Assembly: GCA_031292515.1 (NCBI GenBank)
Contig: JARLGZ010000165.1
Coordinates: forward strand, 1-64,000
Direction: 5' to 3'
Length of the DNA: 64,000 nt
DNA from: Puia sp.
Lineage (GTDB): Bacteria > Bacteroidota > Bacteroidia > Chitinophagales > Chitinophagaceae
Each line of letters opens with the position of its first letter. The first letter of the stretch is position 1. Positions 1 through 6,416 of this stretch are shown here, one piece after another. A program made the translations under genes and the position numbers. The notes under the pieces are model-generated. The model saw only the letters and a list, made by a program, of their open reading frames with translations. It was not told the origin of the DNA and ran no database searches.

Positions 1-2
1 AA

Positions 3-404
3 AAGAACGCCTCAAATAAAAATGATCCAAATAAAAAAACAACCGAAAGGCTGTCGGCCATCAGACCTTCCGGGAAAAAGGACGACTCCTTTTTCGAATG
101 GGTACACGATATCGCCAGGCAGATACCCCACGGAAGAGTCACCTCCTATGGCGCTATCGCAGCCTGCCTCGGAACCCGTCTGTCGGCGAGAATGGTAGGA
201 TGGGCTATGAACGTCAGCGGATATGCGAAGATACCCGTTCCTGCGCATCGTGTCGTCAACAGGAACGGACTACTCACAGGCAAACATCATTTCAGCCCTC
301 CGGAAGCCATGCAAAAGGCTCTCGAGAAAGAAGGCATTAAGGTACTGGATGATAAAATAGTAGACTTCGACAGGTTATTCTGGGACCCTGCCAAGGAATT
401 ATAA
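3..404 (+). CDS. Alkyltransferase-like (Atl/MGMT-family) protein, 5' partial
   Basis: The reading frame is open to the left edge, so the start lies outside the window; 133 residues are visible. The C-terminal part matches the DNA-binding domain of O6-alkylguanine-DNA alkyltransferases: FFEWVHDIARQIPHGRV, then SYGAIAACLG, then RMVGWAM, then VPAHRVVNRNG. In true MGMT enzymes the active-site motif is PCHR. Here it is PAHR, so the alkyl-accepting cysteine is missing. Proteins of this kind (Atl) are known to bind alkylated guanine and flip it out without repairing it, handing the lesion to nucleotide excision repair. The helix-turn-helix and the arginine-finger region look intact. The function as a lesion sensor is inferred from the family. 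There is no in-frame ATG until 192, which would remove half of the domain, so the upstream extension is real. Confidence 0.85.
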   Translation, partial: KNASNKNDPNKKTTERLSAIRPSGKKDDSFFEWVHDIARQIPHGRVTSYGAIAACLGTRLSARMVGWAMNVSGYAKIPVPAHRVVNRNGLLTGKHHFSPPEAMQKALEKEGIKVLDDKIVDFDRLFWDPAKEL

Positions 405-502
405 ACACACTGTAAGTGCCACGGCGTTCAGTCATGTCTCCTGCTCCGCAACACAGGAAAATCAGATGCAAAAATGATTTGTCAAAATTTTTTTCGTTAA
501 AA

Positions 503-535
503 TTTGGTGCAATCAAAAAAATATTTACATCTTTG
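503..535 (+). promoter_or_regulatory. Bacteroidota-type promoter before a 30-codon ORF
   Basis: TTTG at 503-506 is followed 21 nt later by CATCTTTG at 528-535, one mismatch from the -7 consensus TAnnTTTG. The segment is AT-rich compared with its surroundings. It would start a short transcript that carries the ORF at 566 and ends at the hairpin at 687-706. Confidence 0.5.
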
Positions 536-565
536 CATCATCAAATTGTTCACAAAAAACAAAAC

Positions 566-658
566 ATGCTTCGACTAAGTCAACATATCAAATCAACAGA
601 GCGGTTTTGCCCTTGGGGTAATCCGACTGTTTGCGGAGCGTGTCTCGTCGATGAATAA
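566..658 (+). CDS. Small ORF, 30 residues, Cys/Trp/Pro-rich C-terminus (possible leader peptide)
   Basis: I do not recognise this peptide. It begins with ATG at 566 and ends with TAA at 656-658. The second half contains three cysteines in the stretch FCPWGNPTVCGACLVDE. What makes it worth listing is its setting: a plausible promoter starts about 30 nt upstream and a perfect intrinsic terminator begins 29 nt after the stop, so it forms a compact unit of about 170 nt. It could be a leader peptide, a modified or metal-binding peptide, or a chance ORF inside a small RNA. A longer reading with a start at 416 runs through the promoter and is rejected. Confidence 0.3.
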   Translation: MLRLSQHIKSTERFCPWGNPTVCGACLVDE

Positions 659-686
659 GCAATTGACGAACTTAATATAACACACG

Positions 687-712
687 CCCCGCAAGAGATT
701 GCGGGGTTTTTA
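687..712 (+). terminator. Intrinsic terminator (CCCCGCAA/TTGCGGGG)
   Basis: A perfect 8-bp stem, CCCCGCAA (687-694) and TTGCGGGG (699-706), encloses a GAGA tetraloop and is followed by TTTTTATTTT. It closes the small transcription unit that starts near 540. Confidence 0.85.
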
Positions 713-734
713 TTTTAGCAGCATGCAGAATAAA

Positions 735-901
735 AACACTTTGCTCCGGCAACAAGGCCGGCCTGTCATACTCAGTTATCATAACGGCTTTATAAGCCGG
801 ATGGAGAAGGTGTATCTATTATACGGACCGTGGTATCAACGAATCTAAGCGCATATACGCCTAGTTAAAAGAGCCCGGTCCCAAAACGACCGGGTTTTTT
901 T
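735..901 (+). ncRNA. Structured non-coding segment ending in a terminator, upstream of the tRNA array
   Basis: There is no convincing ORF here. Several hairpins can be read: CCGGC/GCCGG around a six-base loop (746-761), a tRNA-anticodon-arm-like CGGC-TTTATAA-GCCG near 786-800, and the terminal stem CCCGGTC/GACCGGG (874-880 and 888-894) followed by seven T. A T-arm with a TTCGAAT-like loop is absent, so I do not call a tRNA. It may be a small RNA or the leader of the tRNA transcript, with the terminator acting as an attenuator. Confidence 0.35.
874..901 (+). terminator. Intrinsic terminator just before the tRNA array
   Basis: The 7-bp stem CCCGGTC/GACCGGG has a CCAAAAC loop and is followed by TTTTTTT at 895-901. 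It ends eight bases before tRNA-Glu. The array therefore needs either read-through of this terminator or a promoter hidden in the few bases after it. Confidence 0.8.
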
Positions 902-908
902 GTGTCAT

Positions 909-980
909 GATCTGTTCGTCTAATGGCCAGGACCCAAGACTTTCACTCTTGGAATATGGGTTCGATTCCCGTACAGATCA
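909..980 (+). tRNA. tRNA-Glu (TTC)
   Basis: A full cloverleaf can be folded by hand. The acceptor is GATCTGT/ACAGATC with discriminator A980. The D stem is GTCT/GGAC. The anticodon stem is CAAGA/TCTTG with loop CTTTCAC (anticodon TTC). The T stem is ATGGG/CCCGT with loop TTCGATT. The TCGTCTAATGGCCAGGAC stretch resembles the D-arm of ordinary bacterial tRNA-Glu. CCA is not encoded. Confidence 0.9.
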
Positions 981-986
981 CAATAT

Positions 987-1059
987 TGTGACTTGGTGTA
1001 ATTGGCAACACGCCACTCTCATAAGGTGGAAGATTTTGGTTCGAATCCGGAAGTCGCAA
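987..1059 (+). tRNA. tRNA with CAT anticodon (elongator Met, or Ile2 if lysidinylated)
   Basis: The acceptor is TGTGACT/AGTCGCA with one wobble and discriminator A1059. The D stem is GTGT/ACAC. The anticodon stem is CCACT/GGTGG with loop CTCATAA. The T loop is TTCGAAT on a wobble-rich stem, TTTGG/CCGGA. The anticodon stem lacks the three G-C pairs of initiator tRNA, so it is an elongator Met or an Ile(CAU) tRNA. It starts only six bases after tRNA-Glu. CCA is not encoded. Confidence 0.8.
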
Positions 1060-1071
1060 CTTTGTGGTTTC

Positions 1072-1142
1072 TGTTGAGTGGTGTATCGGCGGCATAACAG
1101 TCTTTGACACTGATGGAGTTGGTTCGAATCCAACCTCAACGA
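1072..1142 (+). tRNA. tRNA-Gln (TTG)
   Basis: The acceptor is TGTTGAG/CTCAACG with a weak T-G first pair; a weak 1-72 pair is a known GlnRS identity feature. The anticodon loop is CTTTGAC on a four-pair stem, CAGT/ACTG, with the fifth pair an A-A mismatch. The T arm is strong: GTTGG, TTCGAAT, CCAAC. The D stem GTGT/GCAT relies on two wobble pairs. CCA is not encoded. Confidence 0.75.
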
Positions 1143-1147
1143 CAATC

Positions 1148-1220
1148 GTTGGCCCTAGCTTAACGGGTAAAGTACCTCACTGTGAATGAGGAGAACAGGG
1201 TTCGAGTCCCGGGGTCAACC
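1148..1220 (+). tRNA. tRNA-His (GTG)
   Basis: The anticodon stem is CCTCA/TGAGG with loop CTGTGAA. The acceptor can be read as eight pairs, GTTGGCCC with GGGTCAAC (1212-1219). The outermost G1148-C1219 would then be the extra G-1:C73 pair that marks tRNA-His. The D stem GCTT/AAGT follows the expected TA at positions 8-9. The T stem has one A-G mismatch. The start is five bases after tRNA-Gln. Confidence 0.8.
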
Positions 1221-1231
1221 AGGAATTCAAT

Positions 1232-1310
1232 GGACGGTCTGTAGCTCAATGGTCAGAGTGCCCGGCTTTTAACCGGAGGGTTGTGAGTTCGAATCTTTCT
1301 TCATCCGCCA
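1232..1310 (+). tRNA. Degenerate tRNA-Lys-like (TTT), possible pseudo-tRNA
   Basis: The D arm (TAGCTCAATGGTCAGAG) and the anticodon loop CTTTTAA are clear and give TTT. The outer parts do not fold well. The bases before TAGCTCA do not pair properly with the bases after the T arm in any register I tried: GGACGGT against TTCATCC leaves two mismatches and one extra wobble, and requires three unpaired bases. The T stem GTGAG/CTTTC has a T-T mismatch. A GCCA follows at 1307-1310, which may be chance. It could be a decaying tRNA, a processing substrate, or one that needs repair or editing. Confidence 0.55.
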
Positions 1311-1373
1311 TAAGGACGAATAGCTCCAATTGGCCTGATAAAACGGTTGACACAAAATGTATTAAAAATCATC

Positions 1374-1859
1374 ATGGAAGCGGTACAAACCTGGAGAAGG
1401 CTCAACGGAGCCGCCATCAGCAGGCCGATCGAAGAAGAGATCCGGTCTGCGATGGTCAGGGAAAAAGAAATGGGACACGAACTGAAGGTCTGCATCGGGA
1501 CCGACAGCCAGGTCAAAGGAAAGGAAATCGAATTCGCAACGGTCATCGTATTCCTCCGGAAAGGGAAAGGTGGTTTCATATACATCAATCATGAGACTCT
1601 TAGCCAAAAGATGAGTATAAAGGAGAGAATGCTCCTGGAAGTAGCTAAAAGTATCGACATCGCCTATTCACTCTGTGGGATCTTTACCCAATACGGCATC
1701 GACCTGGAGGTACATGCGGACATCAACACAAACCCCCACTTTAAAAGCAATGTCGCCTTGAAAGAAGCGATGGGCTATATCCTGGGGATGGGTTTCGCCT
1801 TCAAAGCCAAACCGCATGCATTTGCCAGTTCGAGTTGCGCAAACAAAGTCGTTCAATAA
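1374..1859 (+). CDS. YkuK/DUF458-family RNase H-like protein
   Basis: This 161-residue protein matches the DUF458 (RNase_H_like, Bacillus YkuK) family. Recognisable parts are CIGTDSQVKG, with an acidic residue expected of an RNase H fold, the strand FATVIVFL, the segment LEVHADINTNPHFKSN, and the C-terminal KPHAFASSSCANKVV that is typical of the family. The biochemical activity of the family has not been settled, so nuclease activity is inferred from the fold only. I chose ATG 1374; an in-frame TTG at 1347 would add nine residues. The gene begins 63 bases after the last tRNA of the array and could share its transcript, which would fit an RNA-related role, but that is only context. Confidence 0.75.
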   Translation: MEAVQTWRRLNGAAISRPIEEEIRSAMVREKEMGHELKVCIGTDSQVKGKEIEFATVIVFLRKGKGGFIYINHETLSQKMSIKERMLLEVAKSIDIAYSLCGIFTQYGIDLEVHADINTNPHFKSNVALKEAMGYILGMGFAFKAKPHAFASSSCANKVVQ

Positions 1860-1888
1860 CCGTCGATAACCCATCCATATTAATAACC

Positions 1889-1914
1889 GGACCGGCCACC
1901 GCGGTGGCCGGTCC
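1889..1914. repeat. Perfect 26-bp palindrome
   Basis: GGACCGGCCACCG followed immediately by its exact reverse complement CGGTGGCCGGTCC. No T-run follows on either side, so it is not a standard intrinsic terminator. It lies 30 bases after the YkuK-type gene and 100 bases before the next start codon. It may be a hairpin that protects the 3' end, or a protein-binding dyad. Confidence 0.9.
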
Positions 1915-2013
1915 TCAATTCAAAAAAATGAAAAGGAATTCAGTGTTCATAATGTCAATAAGACAAGGGCTGTCATGTGGCGGCCAGGGATGGCTATCTC
2001 AAAATAAACCATT

Positions 2014-2754
2014 ATGGACACAAAACTTATCAGACAATTCGGACAGGAGGTCCTCAGCTACAGGTTGCGGGCAACCCGTCAAAAGACCCGGGCGGCACGG
2101 GAGGACTTCGACAAATATCTTTTAGCATTGCGCCGGGAGGAAAGAGCCTTACAGAGACAAAAATATGCCCTGGGATGGGATCCGCTGATCCCGCCTGTAC
2201 AAAAAGGCTGGAAACGATCTTTCGTGCTACGGGATGACCTGGCCAGAGGCCGGCATGCGGCATTTTTCGAAAACCTCCTGCAGAAGATCAATACACATGA
2301 TTGGAGCCACCGGAAAGACTTCAAGGTCAGGAAAAGACGGCGTGGCAGGAAAATTTTTGTCGCGAAAACTCAGTATCTGAAACGATTTTATCAGTCTCAA
2401 TTCGATAAGATGGGCTTCACCGAAAAAGAGCGGAGTTTTTTCCACATGGAAACCGGTTATGAGCGGCGGGGAAAAGACATCGTCCTGATCAGTTGGTTTG
2501 TATTCAGCGAGCCCTGGAGATTCAGACTACAAGTCAAACCGAATATGATCGATAAGATCCGGGAAATAGACGCCGTCCTGGAAGCCAGGATCAGACAGAT
2601 CAGAAACCTGATGGAAAGGAACGACTTCAGGAAACGTCTGTGCAAGATCACCAATGGACACTACCAATGGTGGGACTCCGAGGAGAGAAAAAGGGAAAAA
2701 TATGCGTTTAAAAACAAATCTCTTCCAGATATCCTGCAACTGATCGAAGAATAG
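2014..2754 (+). CDS. Uncharacterised basic protein, 246 residues
   Basis: I do not recognise this family. The protein is strongly basic, with runs such as KVRKRRRGRK around residue 110, and rich in aromatic residues. It has no signal peptide and no membrane segment. The N-terminal third looks helical (RQKTRAAREDFDKYLLALRR), followed by a mixed region (SWFVFSEPWRFRLQVKP) and a second helical region (IDKIREIDAVLEARIRQI). The charge suggests nucleic-acid or ribosome contact. The position after a tRNA array and an RNase H-like gene is compatible with that, but no catalytic motif is visible. The start ATG 2014 is the first in frame. Confidence 0.6.
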   Translation: MDTKLIRQFGQEVLSYRLRATRQKTRAAREDFDKYLLALRREERALQRQKYALGWDPLIPPVQKGWKRSFVLRDDLARGRHAAFFENLLQKINTHDWSHRKDFKVRKRRRGRKIFVAKTQYLKRFYQSQFDKMGFTEKERSFFHMETGYERRGKDIVLISWFVFSEPWRFRLQVKPNMIDKIREIDAVLEARIRQIRNLMERNDFRKRLCKITNGHYQWWDSEERKREKYAFKNKSLPDILQLIEE

Positions 2755-2780
2755 AAAAGATTGCGGCAGAATCTGCAAAA

Positions 2781-2812
2781 CACTCACCACTCGCTACTGA
2801 CTACTCACGCTA
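2781..2812 (-). repeat. 7-mer (GTGAGTA-type) repeat abutting a stop codon
   Basis: On the minus strand the TAG stop of the DUF420 gene is followed directly by GTGAGTA, GTCAGTA, GCGAGTG, GTGAGTG units. This is one of five copies of this repeat type in the window. Confidence 0.75.
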
Positions 2813-3373
2813 ATAATACGGGTTGATCATCAAATACACGATGACCCCGGTAACGGCGACATACAGCCAGACCGGCCAGGTGATCCTGGCCAGCTTCCGG
2901 TGCTTGTCGAATTTCTCCTGGAAAGCACGTTGCAGCGTGAAAAGGACGAGGGGGATAATGACCCCCGAAAGAATGATATGAGAACTGAGGATAAAATAAT
3001 AAACATACCGCAAGGAGCCCGCCTGTGCTTTCTCATCTTCGCTGAGCAGCCCGTCATGATTCAAATCGCCAAACCGGGTAGAGGGATTCGAAGCATGATA
3101 GATCACATAGGACACCAAAAAGACCGTGCTCAAGGCGACAGCTACGAGATTGGCCGTCTTATGCGCCCGGGTCTGCCCGTTCCTGATAAAATACAGGCTG
3201 GCAATCAGCAGGATCGCCGTGCTCGCATTCAGGATCGCATGGAAAAGCGGAAGGGACCGGGTGTTGAAACCAAAGTCCATTTTGACCTGCGGCACCAGTA
3301 TCAAAAAAGCCACGGCAAGCGGGATGGCGATGGATACGATGATGATGGGGGTGGTAAGATTCTTCTCCTTCAT
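2810..3373 (-). CDS. DUF420 membrane protein of the oxidase locus
   Basis: This 187-residue protein has five likely membrane helices and belongs to the DUF420 family, found beside heme-copper oxidase genes and linked to oxidase assembly (CtaM-like). Histidines in the helices (PLFHAILNAS, SSHIILSG) are typical. An unusual element lies between helices 3 and 4: DLNHDGLLSEDE matches the EF-hand calcium loop pattern (D at 1, N at 3, D at 5, G at 6, L at 8, E at 12). I chose ATG 3373 (MKEKNLTTP). The longer reading to 3511 overlaps the SCO gene and adds a non-membrane, non-conserved leader. It is the last gene of the respiratory locus, 88 bases after SCO. Confidence 0.8.
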   Translation of the reverse strand: MKEKNLTTPIIIVSIAIPLAVAFLILVPQVKMDFGFNTRSLPLFHAILNASTAILLIASLYFIRNGQTRAHKTANLVAVALSTVFLVSYVIYHASNPSTRFGDLNHDGLLSEDEKAQAGSLRYVYYFILSSHIILSGVIIPLVLFTLQRAFQEKFDKHRKLARITWPVWLYVAVTGVIVYLMINPYY

Positions 3374-3461
3374 GGGAAATATTTTTACAAAAACCTTTTT
3401 ATAAACCTTTTTTAAAATGAACCTGTCAGTTATACGGGATCTGTTTTCTGTACTGCCTTGA

Positions 3462-4274
3462 TCAGGCCCCTTCAAACGGATCATCCTTCCGCTTCCTGCT
3501 GAAATAGACAACAGTCACGACAGTTCCTAGCAGGATGACGATGATAGGAATTGCCAGGGGCTTCAACTCGTCGAATAGGGTCGACTTTTTATTCTTGTCC
3601 CGCTCCAGCATGATAAAAACGATGTCATCGGCCAGTTTCGCGAGCGCTGCCGTGTCCGTCCCGTGATAATAGCCCCTGATGACACGATCCTTGTCGAGCA
3701 AAGTAACATAATCGGTATGTACAAAATTAGAATCTACACTCACGCTGTCCTGGAGACCCAGCTTCAATTCGTTTAGCGCAAAATCATAGATCGTCTTTTT
3801 CGGACCGGTCAGCAACCACCACACATCCGAATTAACGCCATAGTGATCGGCGTATTTTTTTAAGACAGGGGCCGAATCTCTCACCGGGTCGACGCTGAAG
3901 GAAAGAAACTGGACAAAAGTGGTGTCGATCATCCGCGTATCGTCCTTTAACTTCAGTCCATCCTGCAATCTTTTGATATTACGCATCAATGTCGGACAGA
4001 TACTCGCACAATGGGAAAAGAAGAAATCAGCGACGATGACTTTGCCATGCAGGGAATCCAGGGACACCGCTGCGCCGAGCTGGTTCTGCAAATCGACATT
4101 CCTCACCCGGTGCCAGATCGTATCGGTCATCGCCTTCCCGTCCTGCATCCGGGTGACGACAGAATCCGGGTAAAACCGCCCCGGCATCGGTACGCTGTAC
4201 CTGTTGGCCATCATATAAAAAGCCAGGGGAACCACCACCGCGACCACCAATGCCAATAATGCTTTCTTACTCAC
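3462..4274 (-). CDS. SCO1/SenC copper chaperone for cytochrome oxidase
   Basis: This 270-residue thioredoxin-fold protein has an N-terminal membrane anchor (LLALVVAVVVPLAFYM) and a second helix near the C-terminus (IPIIVILLGTVVTVVYF). The copper site is visible: FFFSHCASICPTLM holds the CxxxC pair, and FVHTDYVTLLD supplies the conserved histidine. SCO proteins deliver copper to the CuA site of oxidase subunit II. The start is taken as GTG at 4274 (VSKKALLALVV). A GTG at 4343 would lie inside the terminator hairpin of the preceding gene. The C-terminal helix makes it longer than many SCO proteins, though this is common in Bacteroidota. Confidence 0.88.
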   Translation of the reverse strand: MSKKALLALVVAVVVPLAFYMMANRYSVPMPGRFYPDSVVTRMQDGKAMTDTIWHRVRNVDLQNQLGAAVSLDSLHGKVIVADFFFSHCASICPTLMRNIKRLQDGLKLKDDTRMIDTTFVQFLSFSVDPVRDSAPVLKKYADHYGVNSDVWWLLTGPKKTIYDFALNELKLGLQDSVSVDSNFVHTDYVTLLDKDRVIRGYYHGTDTAALAKLADDIVFIMLERDKNKKSTLFDELKPLAIPIIVILLGTVVTVVYFSRKRKDDPFEGA

Positions 4275-4330
4275 GGTATTTTTATTTTCAGGAACCACGC
4301 TGCAAATCCGATCGATGGTCCGGCTGGTTG

Positions 4331-4361
4331 ATAAAAAAACCACCGCGACGTGGCGGTGGTT
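4331..4361 (-). terminator. Intrinsic terminator after oxidase subunit IV
   Basis: AACCACCGC and GCGGTGGTT form a perfect 9-bp stem with a six-base loop at 4338-4361. On the minus strand it is followed by a T-run (A4333-4339 on plus). It separates the oxidase genes from SCO and DUF420, which may then depend on read-through or their own promoter. Confidence 0.85.
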
Positions 4362-4402
4362 CCTATGCTGATAATCTCTTTATAGTATAATCCATTCCGG
4401 CA

Positions 4403-4822
4403 CTACTCCACCGATCCGGGCTTCTTCGCTTCCGGCTGCGGGGCGACCTTTATCGTACTCTGCTCCAGGTGATGCGGATCATATTCGTTCCGCAGGTTCT
4501 TGTAGGAATTGCCATCCCAGAGAAAGGCGATGATAAACCATACAAACAGCAGGGCGGGTATGGCGATCGTCATGATCAGGTTCTTGATCTCATGACGAAG
4601 GTGCATGAATTCCGCGATAATATAGAACGCCTTCGCGCAGGTCAGGATCAGGTAGATGCCGTTCAACACGTATTTCGGCGGAAATCCCGTTTTCAGGTGG
4701 ATGGTCGCCAGCAACAATTCCACCATGGTGATGCCCAGCAGGATCCAGAACGTCCGCCAGATCGGCTTTGTTGAAAACTCCGGCTCGTGGTGATGGCTGG
4801 CAAGTGTCTGCGTATTTTCCAT
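4403..4822 (-). CDS. Cytochrome c oxidase subunit IV-type protein
   Basis: This 139-residue protein has three membrane helices (IWRTFWILLGITMVELLLA, YLILTCAKAFYIIAEFMHL and MTIAIPALLFVWFIIAFLW). The pattern matches the small prokaryotic subunit IV (COX4_pro), including the HLRHEIKNL segment between helices 2 and 3. The start at 4822 (MENTQTLASHHH) gives a short histidine-containing cytoplasmic tail. It follows the two subunit III genes and ends just before the terminator at 4338-4361. Confidence 0.85.
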   Translation of the reverse strand: MENTQTLASHHHEPEFSTKPIWRTFWILLGITMVELLLATIHLKTGFPPKYVLNGIYLILTCAKAFYIIAEFMHLRHEIKNLIMTIAIPALLFVWFIIAFLWDGNSYKNLRNEYDPHHLEQSTIKVAPQPEAKKPGSVE

Positions 4823-4918
4823 ATAAATATTATTAGTCCTACTGATAAATTCAAAAATGACGTTTTTCAAAAATAATCCCGGCGCCCGCGCCGCATAGCA
4901 GGGCTGCCTGTGAACGAC

Positions 4919-5596
4919 CTACAACAGGTAAAAACAAGTGAACACAAATACCCAGACCAGGTCCACAAAGTGCCAGTAGAGACCAGCCTTTTCGATCATC
5001 AGGTAATGCCCGCGCTTAGCAAAGTCTCCCCGTAAATTCTTGATCAGCATGATGATATTGATAATCACACCGGAGAATACATGGAAACCGTGAAAACCCG
5101 TAATGGTAAAAAAGAAATTGGTGAAATTGGTCGTGGCCTTGGTGCCATCCGCATTCAGGAAAGGATTCAATCCCCACCAGGCGCCTTCGCCGTGCAGGTG
5201 CGTCCATTCCCAGGCCTGGCAGCTCAGAAAAGCCAGGCCGCCGATGATCGTCGGGATCATCCATTTCGTCACGCCTTTCTGATCGTTCCGGTGACCGGCG
5301 GCAACCGCCAGCACCATCGTCACGGAACTCATGATCAGGATAAAGGTCATCAGGCTCACGAATACCAGGGGCAGATGGATGCTCTCGGGAACAAACGGAA
5401 AAGCCTTGAAGACTTCATTCGGGTCGGGCCATCCATTGGTTGCAAAACGGATAGAGCCATAAGAGATCAGGAAAGCGCCAAAAGTAAAGGCATCGCTCAT
5501 CAAAAAATACCACATCATCAACTTACCATACTCCACATTGAACGGGCTCTTACCCCCGCTCCACCATTTTTGTCCTGCTGGTATTGCCTGTGCCAT
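4919..5596 (-). CDS. Cytochrome c oxidase subunit III (first copy)
   Basis: This 225-residue protein has about five membrane helices and the subunit III fold. Recognisable parts are MMWYFLMSDAFTFGAFL (helix 1), SCQAWEWTHL, TGFHGFHVFSGVIINI, and the C-terminal EKAGLYWHFVDLVWVFVF. The GFHGFHV and YWHFVD motifs are diagnostic of the family. Subunit III stabilises subunit I and the proton uptake path. It lies 46 bases downstream of a second, more divergent subunit III gene. Confidence 0.92.
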   Translation of the reverse strand: MAQAIPAGQKWWSGGKSPFNVEYGKLMMWYFLMSDAFTFGAFLISYGSIRFATNGWPDPNEVFKAFPFVPESIHLPLVFVSLMTFILIMSSVTMVLAVAAGHRNDQKGVTKWMIPTIIGGLAFLSCQAWEWTHLHGEGAWWGLNPFLNADGTKATTNFTNFFFTITGFHGFHVFSGVIINIIMLIKNLRGDFAKRGHYLMIEKAGLYWHFVDLVWVFVFTCFYLL

Positions 5597-5642
5597 ATTT
5601 TTATTTTAGTTGGTTTGCAAATTTATCTAACAAAACTCGAAA

Positions 5643-6230
5643 TTATTTTATCAGCAAAAAGAAAATGAACAAATAGATCCAAAGCAGGTCCACAAAATGC
5701 CAGTACGTGCTGATCAACTCTACCGGCACGATATTATAGCTCCGGGTCCTGCCTGCAAAAGCCTTCACGAACATAATGACCAGGACGATGACACCACCCA
5801 GTACGTGCAGGATATGAAGCCCCGCAATGACATACAGGAATTGCCCCGCACCCGACCCCCTCAACGTTACGCCGCTGTTCCAGATATGCCGGAACCCCAC
5901 TATCTGCAAAACCATAAAGAGCAATCCCAGGACCGCCGTCAACGTGATCAACCGGCGGTAGTTCTGCATCTCCCGGTCACGAAAAGATTTTAAAGCCATC
6001 TGCACCGTCAGGCTGCTAAGAAGGATCACAGCCGTAGAATACCAGAATGCCCTGGGTATCTCAAATGTCGTCCAACCCGCCTGATCTCTCTTCACGATAT
6101 ATGCACTCGTAAGACCCGCAAACATCATAATGATGCTGCCAAGACCCACCCATAATGTAAACTTATGGGGATGTATTTTCTTTCTTTGTTCGTTCACTGT
6201 TTCCTTTCCTTCAATAGATGGTGTGATCAT
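5643..6230 (-). CDS. Cytochrome c oxidase subunit III-like (second copy)
   Basis: This 195-residue protein has a cytoplasmic N-terminus, KKIHPHKFTLWVGLGSIIMM, followed by the subunit III helices. LHILHVLGGVIVLVIM corresponds to the HGFHVF region, and ELISTYWHFVDLLWIYLF to the C-terminal helix. Two subunit III-type genes side by side are known in Bacteroidota aa3 loci. The pair probably supplies the helices that a single longer subunit III has elsewhere, which is inference. ATG 6230 is used. Confidence 0.88.
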   Translation of the reverse strand: MITPSIEGKETVNEQRKKIHPHKFTLWVGLGSIIMMFAGLTSAYIVKRDQAGWTTFEIPRAFWYSTAVILLSSLTVQMALKSFRDREMQNYRRLITLTAVLGLLFMVLQIVGFRHIWNSGVTLRGSGAGQFLYVIAGLHILHVLGGVIVLVIMFVKAFAGRTRSYNIVPVELISTYWHFVDLLWIYLFIFFLLIK

Positions 6231-6336
6231 ATCATACTTATCTTAATCATTCTCACTTAAATCTTAATCATTCCAACTCAAACATTTTTTTACGCCTCTG
6301 CCACAAAACAAAACTCCCAACACAATCAGGCGCCCG

Positions 6337-6416
6337 CTCACCACTGACTGCTCACTATCTTCATCTTACTCGCCACTCACTATCTTCATCCCACTGACCA
6401 CTCACTACTCACTACA
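6337..6416 (-). repeat. 7-mer (GTGAGTA-type) repeat abutting the ctaB stop
   Basis: On the minus strand the TGA stop of the heme O synthase gene is followed after two bases by GTAGTGAGTAGTGAGTGG. The array continues as degenerate units for about 80 bases, including two copies of a longer word with GAAGATAGTGAG. Confidence 0.75.

Noticed and set aside
416-658. 80-codon reading ending in the small peptide
   Set aside because: The first 50 codons run through an AT-rich promoter region; only the last 30 codons are kept as a tentative ORF.
735-870. Possible tRNA with TAT anticodon (loop TTTATAA near 790)
   Set aside because: No T arm with a TTCRANT loop and no pairing acceptor stem could be found, so it is listed only as a structured segment.
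4275-4343. N-terminal extension of the SCO protein from a GTG at 4343
   Set aside because: It starts inside the terminator hairpin of the preceding gene, and the extension has no signal-peptide character.
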